Shown here: positions 52,567 through 61,586 of the stretch, piece after piece | Position numbering within the stretch: position 1 is the first letter of the stretch | Layout of the letters: the number at the start of each line of letters is the position of its first letter | NCBI GenBank assembly: GCA_903899945.1 | Contig: CAIULA010000013.1 | Span: 54,486 to 118,485, forward strand | Reading direction: 5' to 3' | Origin: an uncultured Alphaproteobacteria bacterium | GTDB taxonomy: Bacteria; Pseudomonadota; Alphaproteobacteria; Paracaedibacterales; CAIULA01 | DNA length: 64,000 bases | The notes under the pieces: generated by a model | Seen by the model: only the letters and a program-made list of their open reading frames with translations | What the model was told of the DNA's origin: nothing | The model's database searches: none | Position numbers and translations under genes: made by a program

Positions 52567-52640
52567 TGGGGGATAGTTTAGTGGTAGAACTCTCGGCTCT
52601 GGACCGAGGAGCTCTGGTTCGAATCCAGGTCCCCCAGCCA
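52567..52640 (+). tRNA. tRNA-Gln (anticodon CTG)
   Basis: The 74-base sequence folds into a full cloverleaf. The acceptor stem TGGGGGA/TCCCCCA has a U1-A72 pair typical of tRNA-Gln, and the discriminator is G. D stem GTT/AAC, anticodon stem CTCGG/CCGAG with loop CTCTGGA (anticodon CUG at positions 34-36), and T loop TTCGAAT. CCA is encoded. Confidence 0.95.
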
Positions 52641-52662
52641 TCTAATCAGATATTTAACAAAC

Positions 52663-53736
52663 ATGTTCACATATTTTTCATTGTTTAACCCTCTAGTTTT
52701 TGGGATTTGTGGAGTTTTACCGCTCTCGCTTGCTTTAACCTATTTGATGATACAGGTTAATATTTCAGCAGAACCCATGCAACGATCCTCACACAGCGCT
52801 CCCACTCCAACCGCGGGGGGGCTGGCTTTTATTTGCGTCTTTTGGATAACTTATTTTGCTCATTTTTTGCTTTCCTCTTCTTCCGATCCAAGCTTACTTT
52901 ATCGCTTTTTACCAGTTTACGGCCTTGCCTCTCTTATACTTGCGGTTATCAGCCTGAGAGATGATTACAAACCTCTGTCCTATCGATTTCGACTTTTGAC
53001 TCATATTATTTGTGTTACGTTGATCATTTCAGGGGGACTCCAAATTCAATTTCCCGCCTTTGGTTTGGAGACCAATGGATGGATCGCAGCAATTATGACT
53101 GGATTTTGCCTTATATCGATTATAAACGGTGCAAACTTTGTGGATGGTCTTAATGGTCTTTTAGCCGGATGCTTTTTAATTTCTCTCATTTTCAATATCC
53201 TTGTCATCCTTCCCACTAATCCGCTTGTTATTTATTTTTATGCTTCCTTATTTTTTAGCGTTTTAGGGTTTTTTATTTTTAATTTCCCAAAAGCCCGAAT
53301 TTTTATGGGCGATATTGGCAGTACATTTCTAGGTTTAACTGTTGGGTTTTGTGGGCTTATTTCTCAATTTTACTATCCTTTGCCAACAGATATGGCATGG
53401 GTTCATAAAGGTTTTATTTATACCCTTACACCGCTTGGATTCTTATGGTTTGATGTTGGTTTTACGCTTTTAAGAAGGGCCATTTTAGGATACCGTCTTA
53501 CAGAGCCGCATCGTGATCATCTTTTTCACATTTTGAATGATTGCGGCTATTCTCACACTTTCTTAAGCTGCTTATACTTCTCTCTTACGGCCACCATGGG
53601 CGGATTTACACTTCTTAGCCATTACGGATATCTTACATTTTTATCTTTCTTTTTAATCTATGCCTTAGCACAAGCACTTTTCTGTTTTTGGGTGTTTCAT
53701 CAAAAACAACACTATCATAAGCCAAAATCTGCATGA
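52663..53736 (+). CDS. WecA/MraY-family polyprenyl-phosphate sugar-1-phosphate transferase
   Basis: This 357-residue polytopic membrane protein has the family's conserved sites: SHSAPTPTAGGLAF near the N-terminus, LRDDYKPLSYRFR, NGANFVDGLNGL, ARIFMGDIGSTFLG and HRDHLFH (His motif). It transfers a sugar phosphate, usually GlcNAc-1-P, to undecaprenyl phosphate, starting polysaccharide or LPS assembly. The sequence favours the WecA branch over MraY. It overlaps recO by 4 bases. Confidence 0.87.
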   Translation: MFTYFSLFNPLVFGICGVLPLSLALTYLMIQVNISAEPMQRSSHSAPTPTAGGLAFICVFWITYFAHFLLSSSSDPSLLYRFLPVYGLASLILAVISLRDDYKPLSYRFRLLTHIICVTLIISGGLQIQFPAFGLETNGWIAAIMTGFCLISIINGANFVDGLNGLLAGCFLISLIFNILVILPTNPLVIYFYASLFFSVLGFFIFNFPKARIFMGDIGSTFLGLTVGFCGLISQFYYPLPTDMAWVHKGFIYTLTPLGFLWFDVGFTLLRRAILGYRLTEPHRDHLFHILNDCGYSHTFLSCLYFSLTATMGGFTLLSHYGYLTFLSFFLIYALAQALFCFWVFHQKQHYHKPKSA

Positions 53737-54452
53737 AGTGGCAGGATAACGGTATTATTTTAAGTCAGCGCGCTTGGAATGATAACAAAATCATCCTGAG
53801 CATACTAACTGTTGATCATGGGCGTCATACGGGCCTTATCCATGTCAGCCAGAAAAACAAAAATCTTTCCCATGTTCAGCCTGGGAATTTCGCCCAAATC
53901 ACCTGGAATGCTCGTTTAAATGAACATTTGGGGAGATGGCATCTCGATATCGGGTTTATGCCATGGTTTCAGGTCTTTAAAGATCCGACTCGCCTGCTCG
54001 CTTTAAGTACTGCCTGTGCGCTTATTGATCATTGTTTACCTGAACGTCATCCTTACCAAATACTATACGTGTCACTAAAAGGTTTTTTAGAAAGCCTTAT
54101 CCACAATAGAGATTGGAAACGAGATTATATTCAATTCGAAATGAATCTTCTTTCAGAGCTTGGCTTTGGTCTTAATTTAAATTTTTGCGCGGTTACAAAA
54201 CAAACAGACGACCTTATATTTGTATCGCCGAAAACAGGGCATGCCGTCTCAAGAAAGGCCGGAGAACCTTACCAAAGTAAACTCTTGCATCTTCCTCTCT
54301 TTTTAACCCAGGAAAATACCGAAATTACGCATAATCAGTTAGATCAGGCCCTTTATTTAACTGGCTATTTCTTAAGCCGCCATTTATTAGAGAACAAAAC
54401 ATTACCAGAAATCCGTCAGCGCTTTGTGAAATCGCTCACGACCTCACTGTAA
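53733..54452 (+). CDS. recO: DNA repair protein RecO
   Basis: This 239-residue protein has the N-terminal OB fold (DNGIILSQRAWNDNKIILSILTVDHGRHTGLIH), the Q-P-G-N-F segment and the helical domain with FEMNLLSELGFGLNL. RecO loads RecA on SSB-coated gaps with RecR. The alphaproteobacterial type lacks the zinc cysteines seen in some RecOs. Confidence 0.9.
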   Translation: MKWQDNGIILSQRAWNDNKIILSILTVDHGRHTGLIHVSQKNKNLSHVQPGNFAQITWNARLNEHLGRWHLDIGFMPWFQVFKDPTRLLALSTACALIDHCLPERHPYQILYVSLKGFLESLIHNRDWKRDYIQFEMNLLSELGFGLNLNFCAVTKQTDDLIFVSPKTGHAVSRKAGEPYQSKLLHLPLFLTQENTEITHNQLDQALYLTGYFLSRHLLENKTLPEIRQRFVKSLTTSL

Positions 54453-54507
54453 TTATAATTATATTACAAAATTTTATAATTTTTTCATCTATTGTTGCAA
54501 ATAGTTC

Positions 54508-54535
54508 TTGACAAAAGAAAAAAAGATGTTATATT
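54508..54535 (+). promoter_or_regulatory. Strong promoter for the leader peptide and brnQ
   Basis: TTGACA (54508-54513) and TATATT (54530-54535) are separated by 16 bases, close to the sigma-70 consensus. Six bases after the -10 box is the ATG at 54542, so transcription should begin at or next to that codon. Confidence 0.75.
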
Positions 54536-54541
54536 AGCATT

Positions 54542-54631
54542 ATGAAAAAACTTGTTGCATCATTTCTGATTTCTAAAAAAGCACACCCGCGAATTATTTG
54601 GGTGATTGCTGGAAATGTCGTCGGCGCATAG
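54542..54631 (+). CDS. Leaderless branched-chain-rich leader peptide upstream of brnQ
   Basis: A 29-codon frame (ATG to TAG) lies between the promoter and brnQ. It begins MKKLVASFLISKKAHP and ends RIIWVIAGNVVGA. Ten of 29 residues are Ile, Val or Leu, with three Ile/Val clusters near the 3' end. The downstream gene transports these amino acids, so ribosome pausing could control readthrough. The start codon lies at the predicted transcription start, leaving no room for a ribosome site, as in leaderless alphaproteobacterial leaders such as trpL. Confidence 0.65.
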   Translation: MKKLVASFLISKKAHPRIIWVIAGNVVGA

Positions 54632-54649
54632 CGCCCCGTATATCACCCA
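54599..54649 (+). promoter_or_regulatory. Leader hairpins over the end of the leader peptide frame
   Basis: TGGGTGAT (54599-54606) pairs with ATCACCCA (54642-54649), and inside it GGCGC-ATA-GCGCC (54623-54635) forms a second stem that covers the TAG. This fits a translation-coupled switch; the absence of a T run suggests Rho or ribosome-site control rather than a simple terminator. Confidence 0.55.
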
Positions 54650-54732
54650 CTCCTCCCTTTAAGAATTTAAAGATTTTCTGTTTTTTCAGGAAATCACTTA
54701 TATAGATATTTATTAACAAAAGGAATTATTCA

Positions 54733-55854
54733 ATGCAGCCCTATAAATTAGTTTTAACAGCGGGATTTGCCATGTTTTCCATGTTTTTTGGATCTGGAAA
54801 TCTAGTATTTCCTCTTTTAGTTGGCTTTGAAACTTCAGATAATTATATTTACGCCATTGCCGGTCTTCTTGTAACAGCTGTCTGCGTACCATTTTTGGGA
54901 CTATTGGGTATGGTTCAATTTAAAGGTGATAGAAAAGAATATTTTGCTTCTTTGGGGAAAATACCGGCTTTTGTATTAACGCTTCTTATGCTTTCACTTA
55001 TGGGGCCTTTTGGGGTTATTCCACGCTGCATCACGGTAGCATTTGGCGGATTACAATTACTGACCCCTAATCTATCTTTTTCTTTATTTAGCTTGAGTTT
55101 CTGTATATTGACCGGATTCTTAATTTGGCAGCGCAACCAAATTGTTAACATAATCGGCCTTGTTCTAACACCCTTTAAATTGGGTAGCATTATTCTTCTT
55201 ATTTTAGTTGGTCTCTATTTCGGTGAAGGTCCACTCCCTTCTCTTCATTCCGCAAAAGAATCTTTTAGTTTTGGATTTCTTCAAGGTTATCAAACTATGG
55301 ATTTAGTTGCCGGACTCTTTTTTGCCTGTACTATTTATGAGTACTTAAAGACTAACCTTGCTTCCCTAGGATCAGGCGAAGACGATGAACGCAGGCTTCT
55401 CAAAAAAGGAATTTATGCCAGTTTGATCGGGGCTTTACTTTTGAGCCTTGTTTATATTGGTTTCATTATGCTAGGTGCAGAATATGCCCCTTTCCTGAAG
55501 AATATCCCCCCTGAATCAATGCTTGTTGAAATTGCAAGGCATGCGCTTGGCCATTATGCAATGCCCATTGTTGCTGTAACTTTAGCGGTTTCTTGCCTTG
55601 CAACAGCAACAGTTTTAACAACACTTGCTGTTGATTTTCTTCAAGATGACATTAGCAAAAACCGTCTTAATCGTGCCCAATCCATCTTCATTATTCTAGC
55701 CGTTGCCTTTGGGATATCAATGCTTGGATTTCAATCCATCTGCTCACTCTTAGGAACTGCTTTGGCTTGGATATATCCTTTCCTAGTCATCTATGCTTTA
55801 ATTCAGATTATTCGTAAAACCACTTGTTTAAAGGGTACCCAGAGCTTTCAATGA
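54733..55854 (+). CDS. brnQ: Branched-chain amino-acid transporter, LIVCS family
   Basis: This 373-residue protein has about 12 hydrophobic segments and the BrnQ start AGFAMFSMFFGSGNLVFPLLVG, GPFGVIPRC and GYQTMDLVAGLFFACTIYEYL. It imports Leu, Ile and Val by cation symport. It is about 60 residues shorter than many BrnQ proteins. The leader peptide upstream suggests amino-acid-sensitive control. Its stop overlaps the mnmA start (ATGA). Confidence 0.85.
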   Translation: MQPYKLVLTAGFAMFSMFFGSGNLVFPLLVGFETSDNYIYAIAGLLVTAVCVPFLGLLGMVQFKGDRKEYFASLGKIPAFVLTLLMLSLMGPFGVIPRCITVAFGGLQLLTPNLSFSLFSLSFCILTGFLIWQRNQIVNIIGLVLTPFKLGSIILLILVGLYFGEGPLPSLHSAKESFSFGFLQGYQTMDLVAGLFFACTIYEYLKTNLASLGSGEDDERRLLKKGIYASLIGALLLSLVYIGFIMLGAEYAPFLKNIPPESMLVEIARHALGHYAMPIVAVTLAVSCLATATVLTTLAVDFLQDDISKNRLNRAQSIFIILAVAFGISMLGFQSICSLLGTALAWIYPFLVIYALIQIIRKTTCLKGTQSFQ

Positions 55855-56951
55855 TTAGTTTAGATGGAATCAAAAAAGGAAGCCGTATTGCTGTCGCTAT
55901 GTCAGGAGGAGTTGATTCATCAGTAGCAGCAGCACTTATGGTAGAAGCCGGGTACGATGTGGTTGGCATTACTTTGCAGCTTTATGATCATGGTGAAATG
56001 GCGAATAAGAAAGGGGCTTGCTGCGCAGGCCAGGATATATACGATGCTAGAACCGTTGCAGATCGTTTGAACTTTCCGCATTATGTCCTTGATTATGAAA
56101 GTCTTTTTCGCCAAAACGTCATTGATGATTTTGTAGACAGTTACCTGCAAGGAGAAACCCCCATTCCGTGTATCAGATGTAATCAAAAAGTTAAATTTAA
56201 AGACCTTTTGACAACAGCCCAAGATTTAGGGGCAGAAGCGTTAGTCACCGGACATTATGTCAGACGCGTTGAATCTCCAGATGGGGCTAAGCTTTTTAGA
56301 GCGAGCGATTACAACCGAGACCAAAGCTATTTTTTATTTACCACCACTCAAGACCAACTAAATTATTTACGTTTTCCTTTGGGAGACATGGAAAAATCAG
56401 AAACACGGATGCATGCCAGACGTTTTGATTTAGAGGTATCTGAGAAACCTGATAGTCAGGATATTTGTTTTGTACCCGGTGGTGGTTATAGTTCTGTTGT
56501 GGCTAAGCTTCGCCCCGGAGCCCTAGAAGCTGGGGAAATTGTCCATCTTAATGGAGATGTTTTAGGAACCCATCAGGGTATTATTAATTACACTGTGGGC
56601 CAACGGCGTGGACTTGGCATTGCAGCAAGCGAGCCTTTATATGTCATCCGCCTCGAACCTGAAACGCACCGCGTCATTGTAGGGCCTCATCATGAATTGG
56701 CTAAAACCAAGATTTTGCTTAAAGAGGTTAATTGGCTGTATAATCCAAAAGCCTTTGAAAATGGATATGCTTGCCAGGTTAAAATACGTTCAACTCATCA
56801 GCCTGTTTCAGCAACCGTGACGAAATTGGATCAAAGCAGCGCCGAGGTAACCTTTACAGAACCAGAGTATGGCGTTGCTTTTGGTCAAGCGTGCGTGTTT
56901 ATCGAAAATGACCATATCTTGGGCGGTGGCTGGATTACAAGTACGCTTTAA
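55851..56951 (+). CDS. mnmA: tRNA-specific 2-thiouridylase MnmA
   Basis: ATG at 55851 overlaps the brnQ stop (ATGA) and gives the normal N-terminus ISLDGIKKGSRIAVAMSGG. The 366-residue enzyme has the PP-loop AMSGGVDSSVAAAL, the catalytic cysteine in PCIRCNQKVKF, the second in DSQDICFVPGG and VTGHYVRR. It thiolates U34 of tRNA-Lys, -Glu and -Gln; a tRNA-Gln gene is nearby. Confidence 0.95.
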   Translation: MISLDGIKKGSRIAVAMSGGVDSSVAAALMVEAGYDVVGITLQLYDHGEMANKKGACCAGQDIYDARTVADRLNFPHYVLDYESLFRQNVIDDFVDSYLQGETPIPCIRCNQKVKFKDLLTTAQDLGAEALVTGHYVRRVESPDGAKLFRASDYNRDQSYFLFTTTQDQLNYLRFPLGDMEKSETRMHARRFDLEVSEKPDSQDICFVPGGGYSSVVAKLRPGALEAGEIVHLNGDVLGTHQGIINYTVGQRRGLGIAASEPLYVIRLEPETHRVIVGPHHELAKTKILLKEVNWLYNPKAFENGYACQVKIRSTHQPVSATVTKLDQSSAEVTFTEPEYGVAFGQACVFIENDHILGGGWITSTL

Positions 56952-56968
56952 TCACGCCAGAAATACCC

Positions 56969-57571
56969 TTAAGTAGCCACGCTTCTGCGAGTCTTTAAAG
57001 AAGGATGATTTGGCTTTTGTGCTTTTGCTTTAACAGAAACGATTGATTTCCGCGCAGCAGGCTTTTTAGAGGATTTTATAAACTTAGGATTAATAACTCT
57101 TTTTGAAGTTGATCTTGTTTTTAGCTTCCCATTTGCTTTTACTTTATGAATTTCTTCTTTTATTTTCGACGGTTCTTCTCTTTCTTGAATTGGCAGCTCT
57201 TCATCACTTTCTAAGGCTGATATTTCCCTAACTCCAACAGCCTTTGCAGGTTTTCCATATCTGGTGATTAACCAATCGATAGCAGCAAGACCATCTTGGC
57301 AGTCTTTAGATAGGGAAAGAATAATCTGAGGTTCCCTCGCAGCTTTGAGTTTTACAATCAGTTCATTTATATCTTGAACTGTTTTTCCATAAGCACCACT
57401 GATCTCTCTGACCAAACGACATTTTTGCTGCTCTAAGGACTTTAAGCCATTCTCACAGTTCTTTGTAGCAGCAACTTTATCCATCCCGTGAGCAGGCTCT
57501 GCGTCAAAAACAAGAGTAAAAAGTGCGGCTGCAAAAATAGTCAAAACACGCTTTGCAAGTAATAAAACCAT
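56969..57571 (-). CDS. Exported protein with a basic, low-complexity C-terminus
   Basis: I start at ATG 57571, giving a signal segment (VLLLAKRVLTIFAAALFTLVF) cleaved near PAHG. The 200-residue protein has a helical middle (CENGLKSLEQQKCRLVREISG...DCQDGLAAIDWLI) and an Arg/Lys/Ser-rich C-terminus (KTRSTSKRVI, KSSKKPAARKS). A TTG 24 codons earlier is possible. I do not recognise a family. It is convergent to mnmA. Confidence 0.55.
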   Translation of the reverse strand: MVLLLAKRVLTIFAAALFTLVFDAEPAHGMDKVAATKNCENGLKSLEQQKCRLVREISGAYGKTVQDINELIVKLKAAREPQIILSLSKDCQDGLAAIDWLITRYGKPAKAVGVREISALESDEELPIQEREEPSKIKEEIHKVKANGKLKTRSTSKRVINPKFIKSSKKPAARKSIVSVKAKAQKPNHPSLKTRRSVAT

Positions 57572-57729
57572 TTTAATTAATGTACTCAAGGTCTTAATTT
57601 TCAATATTGAAGCACAATTTAAAGCGTACGTAAAGACATCCAATGACTCAAAATATTCTCAAGTCAATAATAGATCTTACGCAGGATGACGGTGCTGAAA
57701 GATTTTTAATGTTCGTTTTAATTGGAAAT

Positions 57730-59070
57730 TTAGTATTTCTCAACCAGTTTTGTTAAAAGGGGCGCATGGGATGACCAACCAAATGTACGCCATTCTATTT
57801 TTCCTGCTGCTCCGCAATGACCACAAACACTTTGCCATTTTTCTGATGGACTCAAACAATCATGACAAAACCAACCTTCTTGCTTTGGTGCCATTGATGC
57901 TCGAAGCCACCAATCACGTATTTTAGAATCTGCTCCTGGATACTCTCCTTCTTCGACTTCAGCCATTAAACGACAAGCCGATTGATTCTCGCCATAGGCT
58001 AAAATCGTATTCAAATAACCACGAGCTTGCCCCCATAACTTCGCCTCAAAAGCAGCCTCCGCCAGAACCCACCATGTTTCCGGATGAGAGGGAGATAAAC
58101 TTGTCAATTTTTCCAAATATCTGTATCGTTCGATCGGCTCAATACCACTAACCATACTCAACCACGCATAGGCTAATTCTCGGTGAGGATTCAGCTTATA
58201 AGTCACCTCTAAAACACGCTGCGCTTTTGAAAGATGGTCAGTTTGGATCCATGATTGAGCTAAATTAACGGCAACAACGATAAATTCAGGACTTAAATCA
58301 TGCGCTTTTTGACATAATTTACGAAACGCTTGCAAATCATCTCTGCTTTTTTCTGCTTTTAACCATAATAAAATGGCTTGATGTTTGTGCCATTCTTGTT
58401 TCGGCAATACTCTATGCACAGACCCAGTAGTCATTGCCATATCTTGACCCGCTTTAGAAAGCTGTATTTGATTTTTTAAAATTTCCTGATGAACCCATGG
58501 CGAATCTGCTCTAATGGACATTGCTTGCTTTAAAAGATGGTCGGCCTTTATCCAATCTTCTTGCTCTTTTGCTTGCAAAATAAGCCCTCTTAAACCTAAA
58601 AAAGAAAGGTTCGGATCTTGGACCATTTTCTCAAAATAACCTATCGCTTTTGCAGAATCTTTAAGCATATGAGCAGATTGCGCAGCAATAAACACAGTTA
58701 AAGGGTGATTGGGGAGCAAAACCTTAGCAAGCTCAATGCTGCTTTGAGCCTCTTCGGGTTGCTGAGCAGCAATTGCCGTTAAGCTTTCAAGCAGAAGTTT
58801 CTCTCCTTTATTCTGGCGCCTCTTTTGTAAAAATTGATAATAACGAAGGGGAATTCCCCAAATTTTTATCCAAATGTGATGAAACAAAATACATAATGCG
58901 GTGAATGCAAAAAATATAGTAAAAAGAATAGCTATCGGCATATCAACCTTGTAGCCTAACCACTCCAAAGCCACCGTGCCAGGATAAAGGGTTAGAAAAA
59001 CCGCAAGAGCGCAAATAATAGCAAGTTTAAAAAAAAGTTGCGTCCCATATACCCAGCGCATTTTATGCAC
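57730..59070 (-). CDS. HemY-like TPR membrane protein with C-terminal zinc ribbon
   Basis: This 446-residue protein has two N-terminal membrane helices and then TPR-type helices (SIELAKVLLPNHPLTVFIAAQ, DHLLKQAMSIRADSPWVHQ, AYAWLSMVSG). The alphaproteobacterial HemY hallmark is a final zinc ribbon, here WFCHDC...VCGHCGAAGKIEW. The role of HemY in heme synthesis is still indirect. It overlaps the mitofilin-like gene by 8 bases and is third in the heme cluster. Confidence 0.87.
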   Translation of the reverse strand: MHKMRWVYGTQLFFKLAIICALAVFLTLYPGTVALEWLGYKVDMPIAILFTIFFAFTALCILFHHIWIKIWGIPLRYYQFLQKRRQNKGEKLLLESLTAIAAQQPEEAQSSIELAKVLLPNHPLTVFIAAQSAHMLKDSAKAIGYFEKMVQDPNLSFLGLRGLILQAKEQEDWIKADHLLKQAMSIRADSPWVHQEILKNQIQLSKAGQDMAMTTGSVHRVLPKQEWHKHQAILLWLKAEKSRDDLQAFRKLCQKAHDLSPEFIVVAVNLAQSWIQTDHLSKAQRVLEVTYKLNPHRELAYAWLSMVSGIEPIERYRYLEKLTSLSPSHPETWWVLAEAAFEAKLWGQARGYLNTILAYGENQSACRLMAEVEEGEYPGADSKIRDWWLRASMAPKQEGWFCHDCLSPSEKWQSVCGHCGAAGKIEWRTFGWSSHAPLLTKLVEKY

Positions 59071-60037
59071 TCCTCTTTATCAAAGGTTCGATCTTATTTT
59101 TGAAAAGAGAAAAAGCTTTTTCTAAGCCTTTTCTTGTTTCTGCGTCTTGTAACCAGGATGAAAAAAGCCCCTTATATTGGCCTGCCAAAACGCGTGCTGA
59201 TTCAATAGCATGTGGTAAATCTTGCTGGTTAAGTTTTTTAATAATTTCCTCTACTTTTGCAGAAATATTATCTAAATCTTGCCTACTTACTTCTTGTCTT
59301 TTTTCTTCTTCAACTCTTTTGATATGAACCAAGCCATAAACTTTCGATATAAACCTATCCCAAAGCCCCCTATCCGCGACCGTTTCAGATTGGCTTTCTT
59401 CTTTTCTGAGCTTTAGACGATCAAAAATTGACTGTAATTCCTGAGCCAATACAGATGATGTTTTTGTAGGAGTGCCAGCATAAACGGTTAATTGATGAAT
59501 GGTTTCAATTGCCATTTTGTCCGACCCAACTTTAGAAATCAGCCCATGCAGTATATCTGAAAATGGCTCCCCTTTATCTATGCGCTGCTGCAATTGATCA
59601 AATCCCTCTTCCAGAAAATTCATTTCTCCTTCTGGAGTTGAGTGTCTAAACTTTTCAAATCTCTCTGTTAACTCAACCAAAGATTTTGAATAAGTGTTCA
59701 ACATTTCCCCAAAGATTGCAACTTGGGATTTTAGGTTTCCAACCTCTGAAAGCTGGTCTTTCTGACTTTGAACCTGACGCCCTAATTCATCTATTTTTAC
59801 TGTTAAAACCGTCATCTCTTTTTGAATCATCTCTATTTTCTTAACAGATGGAAAAATAAACTTTTCTATTTCCGAACCAAAATGAGGAAGACACACGATG
59901 AGCGTACATAACAAAAAAATGGTCACTAAAGCATTTGTAATAAGATTATGAAAAAAATGTTTATAATGCCAAAAAGACTCTTTTGATTTCTTTGAAACTT
60001 CTTCTTTTTTCTGGGTCAAGTCAGCTGTGGTTGTCAT
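59063..60037 (-). CDS. Mitofilin/HemX-like inner-membrane protein
   Basis: This 324-residue protein has a basic N-terminus, one membrane helix (about 35-52), a long coiled coil (about 65-155: EMTVLTVKIDELGRQVQSQKD and following) and a helical C-terminal domain. The architecture and location between hemD and hemY match the alphaproteobacterial mitofilin-related family, the ancestor of mitochondrial Mic60. It may shape membranes or scaffold heme enzymes. Confidence 0.8.
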   Translation of the reverse strand: MTTTADLTQKKEEVSKKSKESFWHYKHFFHNLITNALVTIFLLCTLIVCLPHFGSEIEKFIFPSVKKIEMIQKEMTVLTVKIDELGRQVQSQKDQLSEVGNLKSQVAIFGEMLNTYSKSLVELTERFEKFRHSTPEGEMNFLEEGFDQLQQRIDKGEPFSDILHGLISKVGSDKMAIETIHQLTVYAGTPTKTSSVLAQELQSIFDRLKLRKEESQSETVADRGLWDRFISKVYGLVHIKRVEEEKRQEVSRQDLDNISAKVEEIIKKLNQQDLPHAIESARVLAGQYKGLFSSWLQDAETRKGLEKAFSLFKNKIEPLIKRSA

Positions 60038-60785
60038 TTACGTCATCCTCTCGAACAATTTTTCTTACGTTAACGATTAACTGCGTCACTGTCGACGCTG
60101 TAATGATTTTAACCCACGGTAATTTTTCCAGTTCTTTTGATATAGCAGCGCTTAAACTGAGAGCAATGAATCTTTCATACTGCAAAAGCGCTGGTTCTTT
60201 TTTACAAAGCTTTAAAAAAATATCAACAGTTCTAAGAGAAAAAAAAGTTATTCCTCTTAACGAACACTTACTCTTTCCAAAAAGAAAATCTCTCGCCTGA
60301 TTTGAAAAACTCTCCCTTGCTTTGCTTTTATAAACAATCATGGAATCCACTATACACCCAAAAGAGTTAAGGATTCCTTTAAGATCAGTTTGAATATGAT
60401 CACCCCTTATATACAAAAGTGGGCTGCGGTCAAAATTAAGTCTTTCTTTAATCGTTGCAATCAGACCGTGAGCATTTTGTTCATGATCTGTTGGGGCGTA
60501 TACGTTTCTAAATCCTAATTCAAGTGCTGTTTGTTTTGAAACTTCGCCAACACACCATAAAGGTATGCTCCTCTCTGAGTTCAATTTAGCAAAAGCCCTA
60601 ATTGCCATCGATGAAGTCGTCAAAATTGCTTGATAAGGCTCTAATGGCAAATCAAAAGAGTTTACCGGAATAATCTCCATTAACGGCTCTTTTACTACAT
60701 CAATTCCGAAGCTATGAAAAAGAGCTTCAGATTTGCCCAAAACAGGCTCCGGACGGGTCAGAAGGACTGAAAAATTCAAAGCCAA
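60021..60785 (-). CDS. hemD: Uroporphyrinogen-III synthase
   Basis: This 254-residue two-domain protein has the weak HemD pattern: VLLTRPEPVLGKSEALFHSFG at the start, ILTTSSMAIRAF, WCVGEVSKQTALELGF, LLYIRGDHI and ITASTVTQLI. It cyclises hydroxymethylbilane. It overlaps the mitofilin-like gene by 17 bases. hemC, often divergent from hemD, is not present here. Confidence 0.85.
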   Translation of the reverse strand: MALNFSVLLTRPEPVLGKSEALFHSFGIDVVKEPLMEIIPVNSFDLPLEPYQAILTTSSMAIRAFAKLNSERSIPLWCVGEVSKQTALELGFRNVYAPTDHEQNAHGLIATIKERLNFDRSPLLYIRGDHIQTDLKGILNSFGCIVDSMIVYKSKARESFSNQARDFLFGKSKCSLRGITFFSLRTVDIFLKLCKKEPALLQYERFIALSLSAAISKELEKLPWVKIITASTVTQLIVNVRKIVREDDVNDNHS

Positions 60786-60919
60786 GGCTTTTTCTTTCTT
60801 CGCTATAAAAACTCCTTTCCTTTATAAGCCTTCGGTAGAGTTTATGCAAATATCGCCTTCAAACTCGAACAAAGAAGATTTGTTTATCTTTTTAATTATT
60901 ACTAAATAAAGATGAATAT

Positions 60920-60938
60920 TATAATGATGATTATTTCA
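60920..60938. promoter_or_regulatory. Weak Fur-box-like site ahead of the NifU-type gene
   Basis: The 19 bases from 60920 match 13 of 19 positions of the Fur consensus by my count, with ATAAT-GATG-ATTAT as a palindromic centre. It lies about 90 bases before a gene for Fe-S cluster assembly. It is weak evidence on its own. Confidence 0.3.
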
Positions 60939-61028
60939 TTGCCTGACTACATCTAAGAATGACCGAAATTTGACAAACAATTCAAAATGATCTAGTGTGT
61001 CTGAAATTGTTTTTTGAAAAGGGCGTTA

Positions 61029-61586
61029 ATGTTTATTCAAACAGAGGAAACACCGAATCCTCAAAGCTTAAAATTCCTGCCTGACCGTAAGGTTATGGGT
61101 GAAGCGGAGCCGTTGTCTTTTACAAACAAAGAGCTTTGTGCAAACTCTCCTTTTGCAAAGCAGTTGTTAGAAATTGAAGGCGTCGCCGGTGTTTTCTTAG
61201 GTTCAGACTTTGTTACGATCACTAAAAAACCAAATGCAGACTGGTTTGCGTTGAAACCATTCATTTTAAATACGCTAATGAAACTTTTTGTTAACGATTT
61301 TCCTGTAGTTTTAGATAAACTAGCCGGAGATTCTGTTACAAATGACAGTGATGATCCTATTGTAAAACAAATAAAAGAGCTGCTTGACACACGTATCCGC
61401 CCTGCCGTGGCAGGAGATGGTGGAGACATTGTCTTTGACTCTTTCCAAGAAGGAATTGTTTATCTTAAGTTACAGGGATCTTGTTCCGGATGCCCAAGTT
61501 CAAGCGCAACGTTAAAAACAGGCATAGAAAATATGTTAAAATATTATGTTCCTGAAGTTACGGAGGTACGTCAAGTTGGTCACTAA
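61029..61586 (+). CDS. NifU-type Fe-S scaffold protein (Nfu with N-terminal domain)
   Basis: ATG at 61029 gives MFIQTEETPNPQSLKFLPD, the typical Nfu start. The 185-residue protein has the N-terminal Nfu domain and a C-terminal NifU domain with the cluster-binding CSGCPSS. It delivers Fe-S clusters to target enzymes. The frame overlaps the following transglycosylase by 11 bases. Confidence 0.92.
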   Translation: MFIQTEETPNPQSLKFLPDRKVMGEAEPLSFTNKELCANSPFAKQLLEIEGVAGVFLGSDFVTITKKPNADWFALKPFILNTLMKLFVNDFPVVLDKLAGDSVTNDSDDPIVKQIKELLDTRIRPAVAGDGGDIVFDSFQEGIVYLKLQGSCSGCPSSSATLKTGIENMLKYYVPEVTEVRQVGH

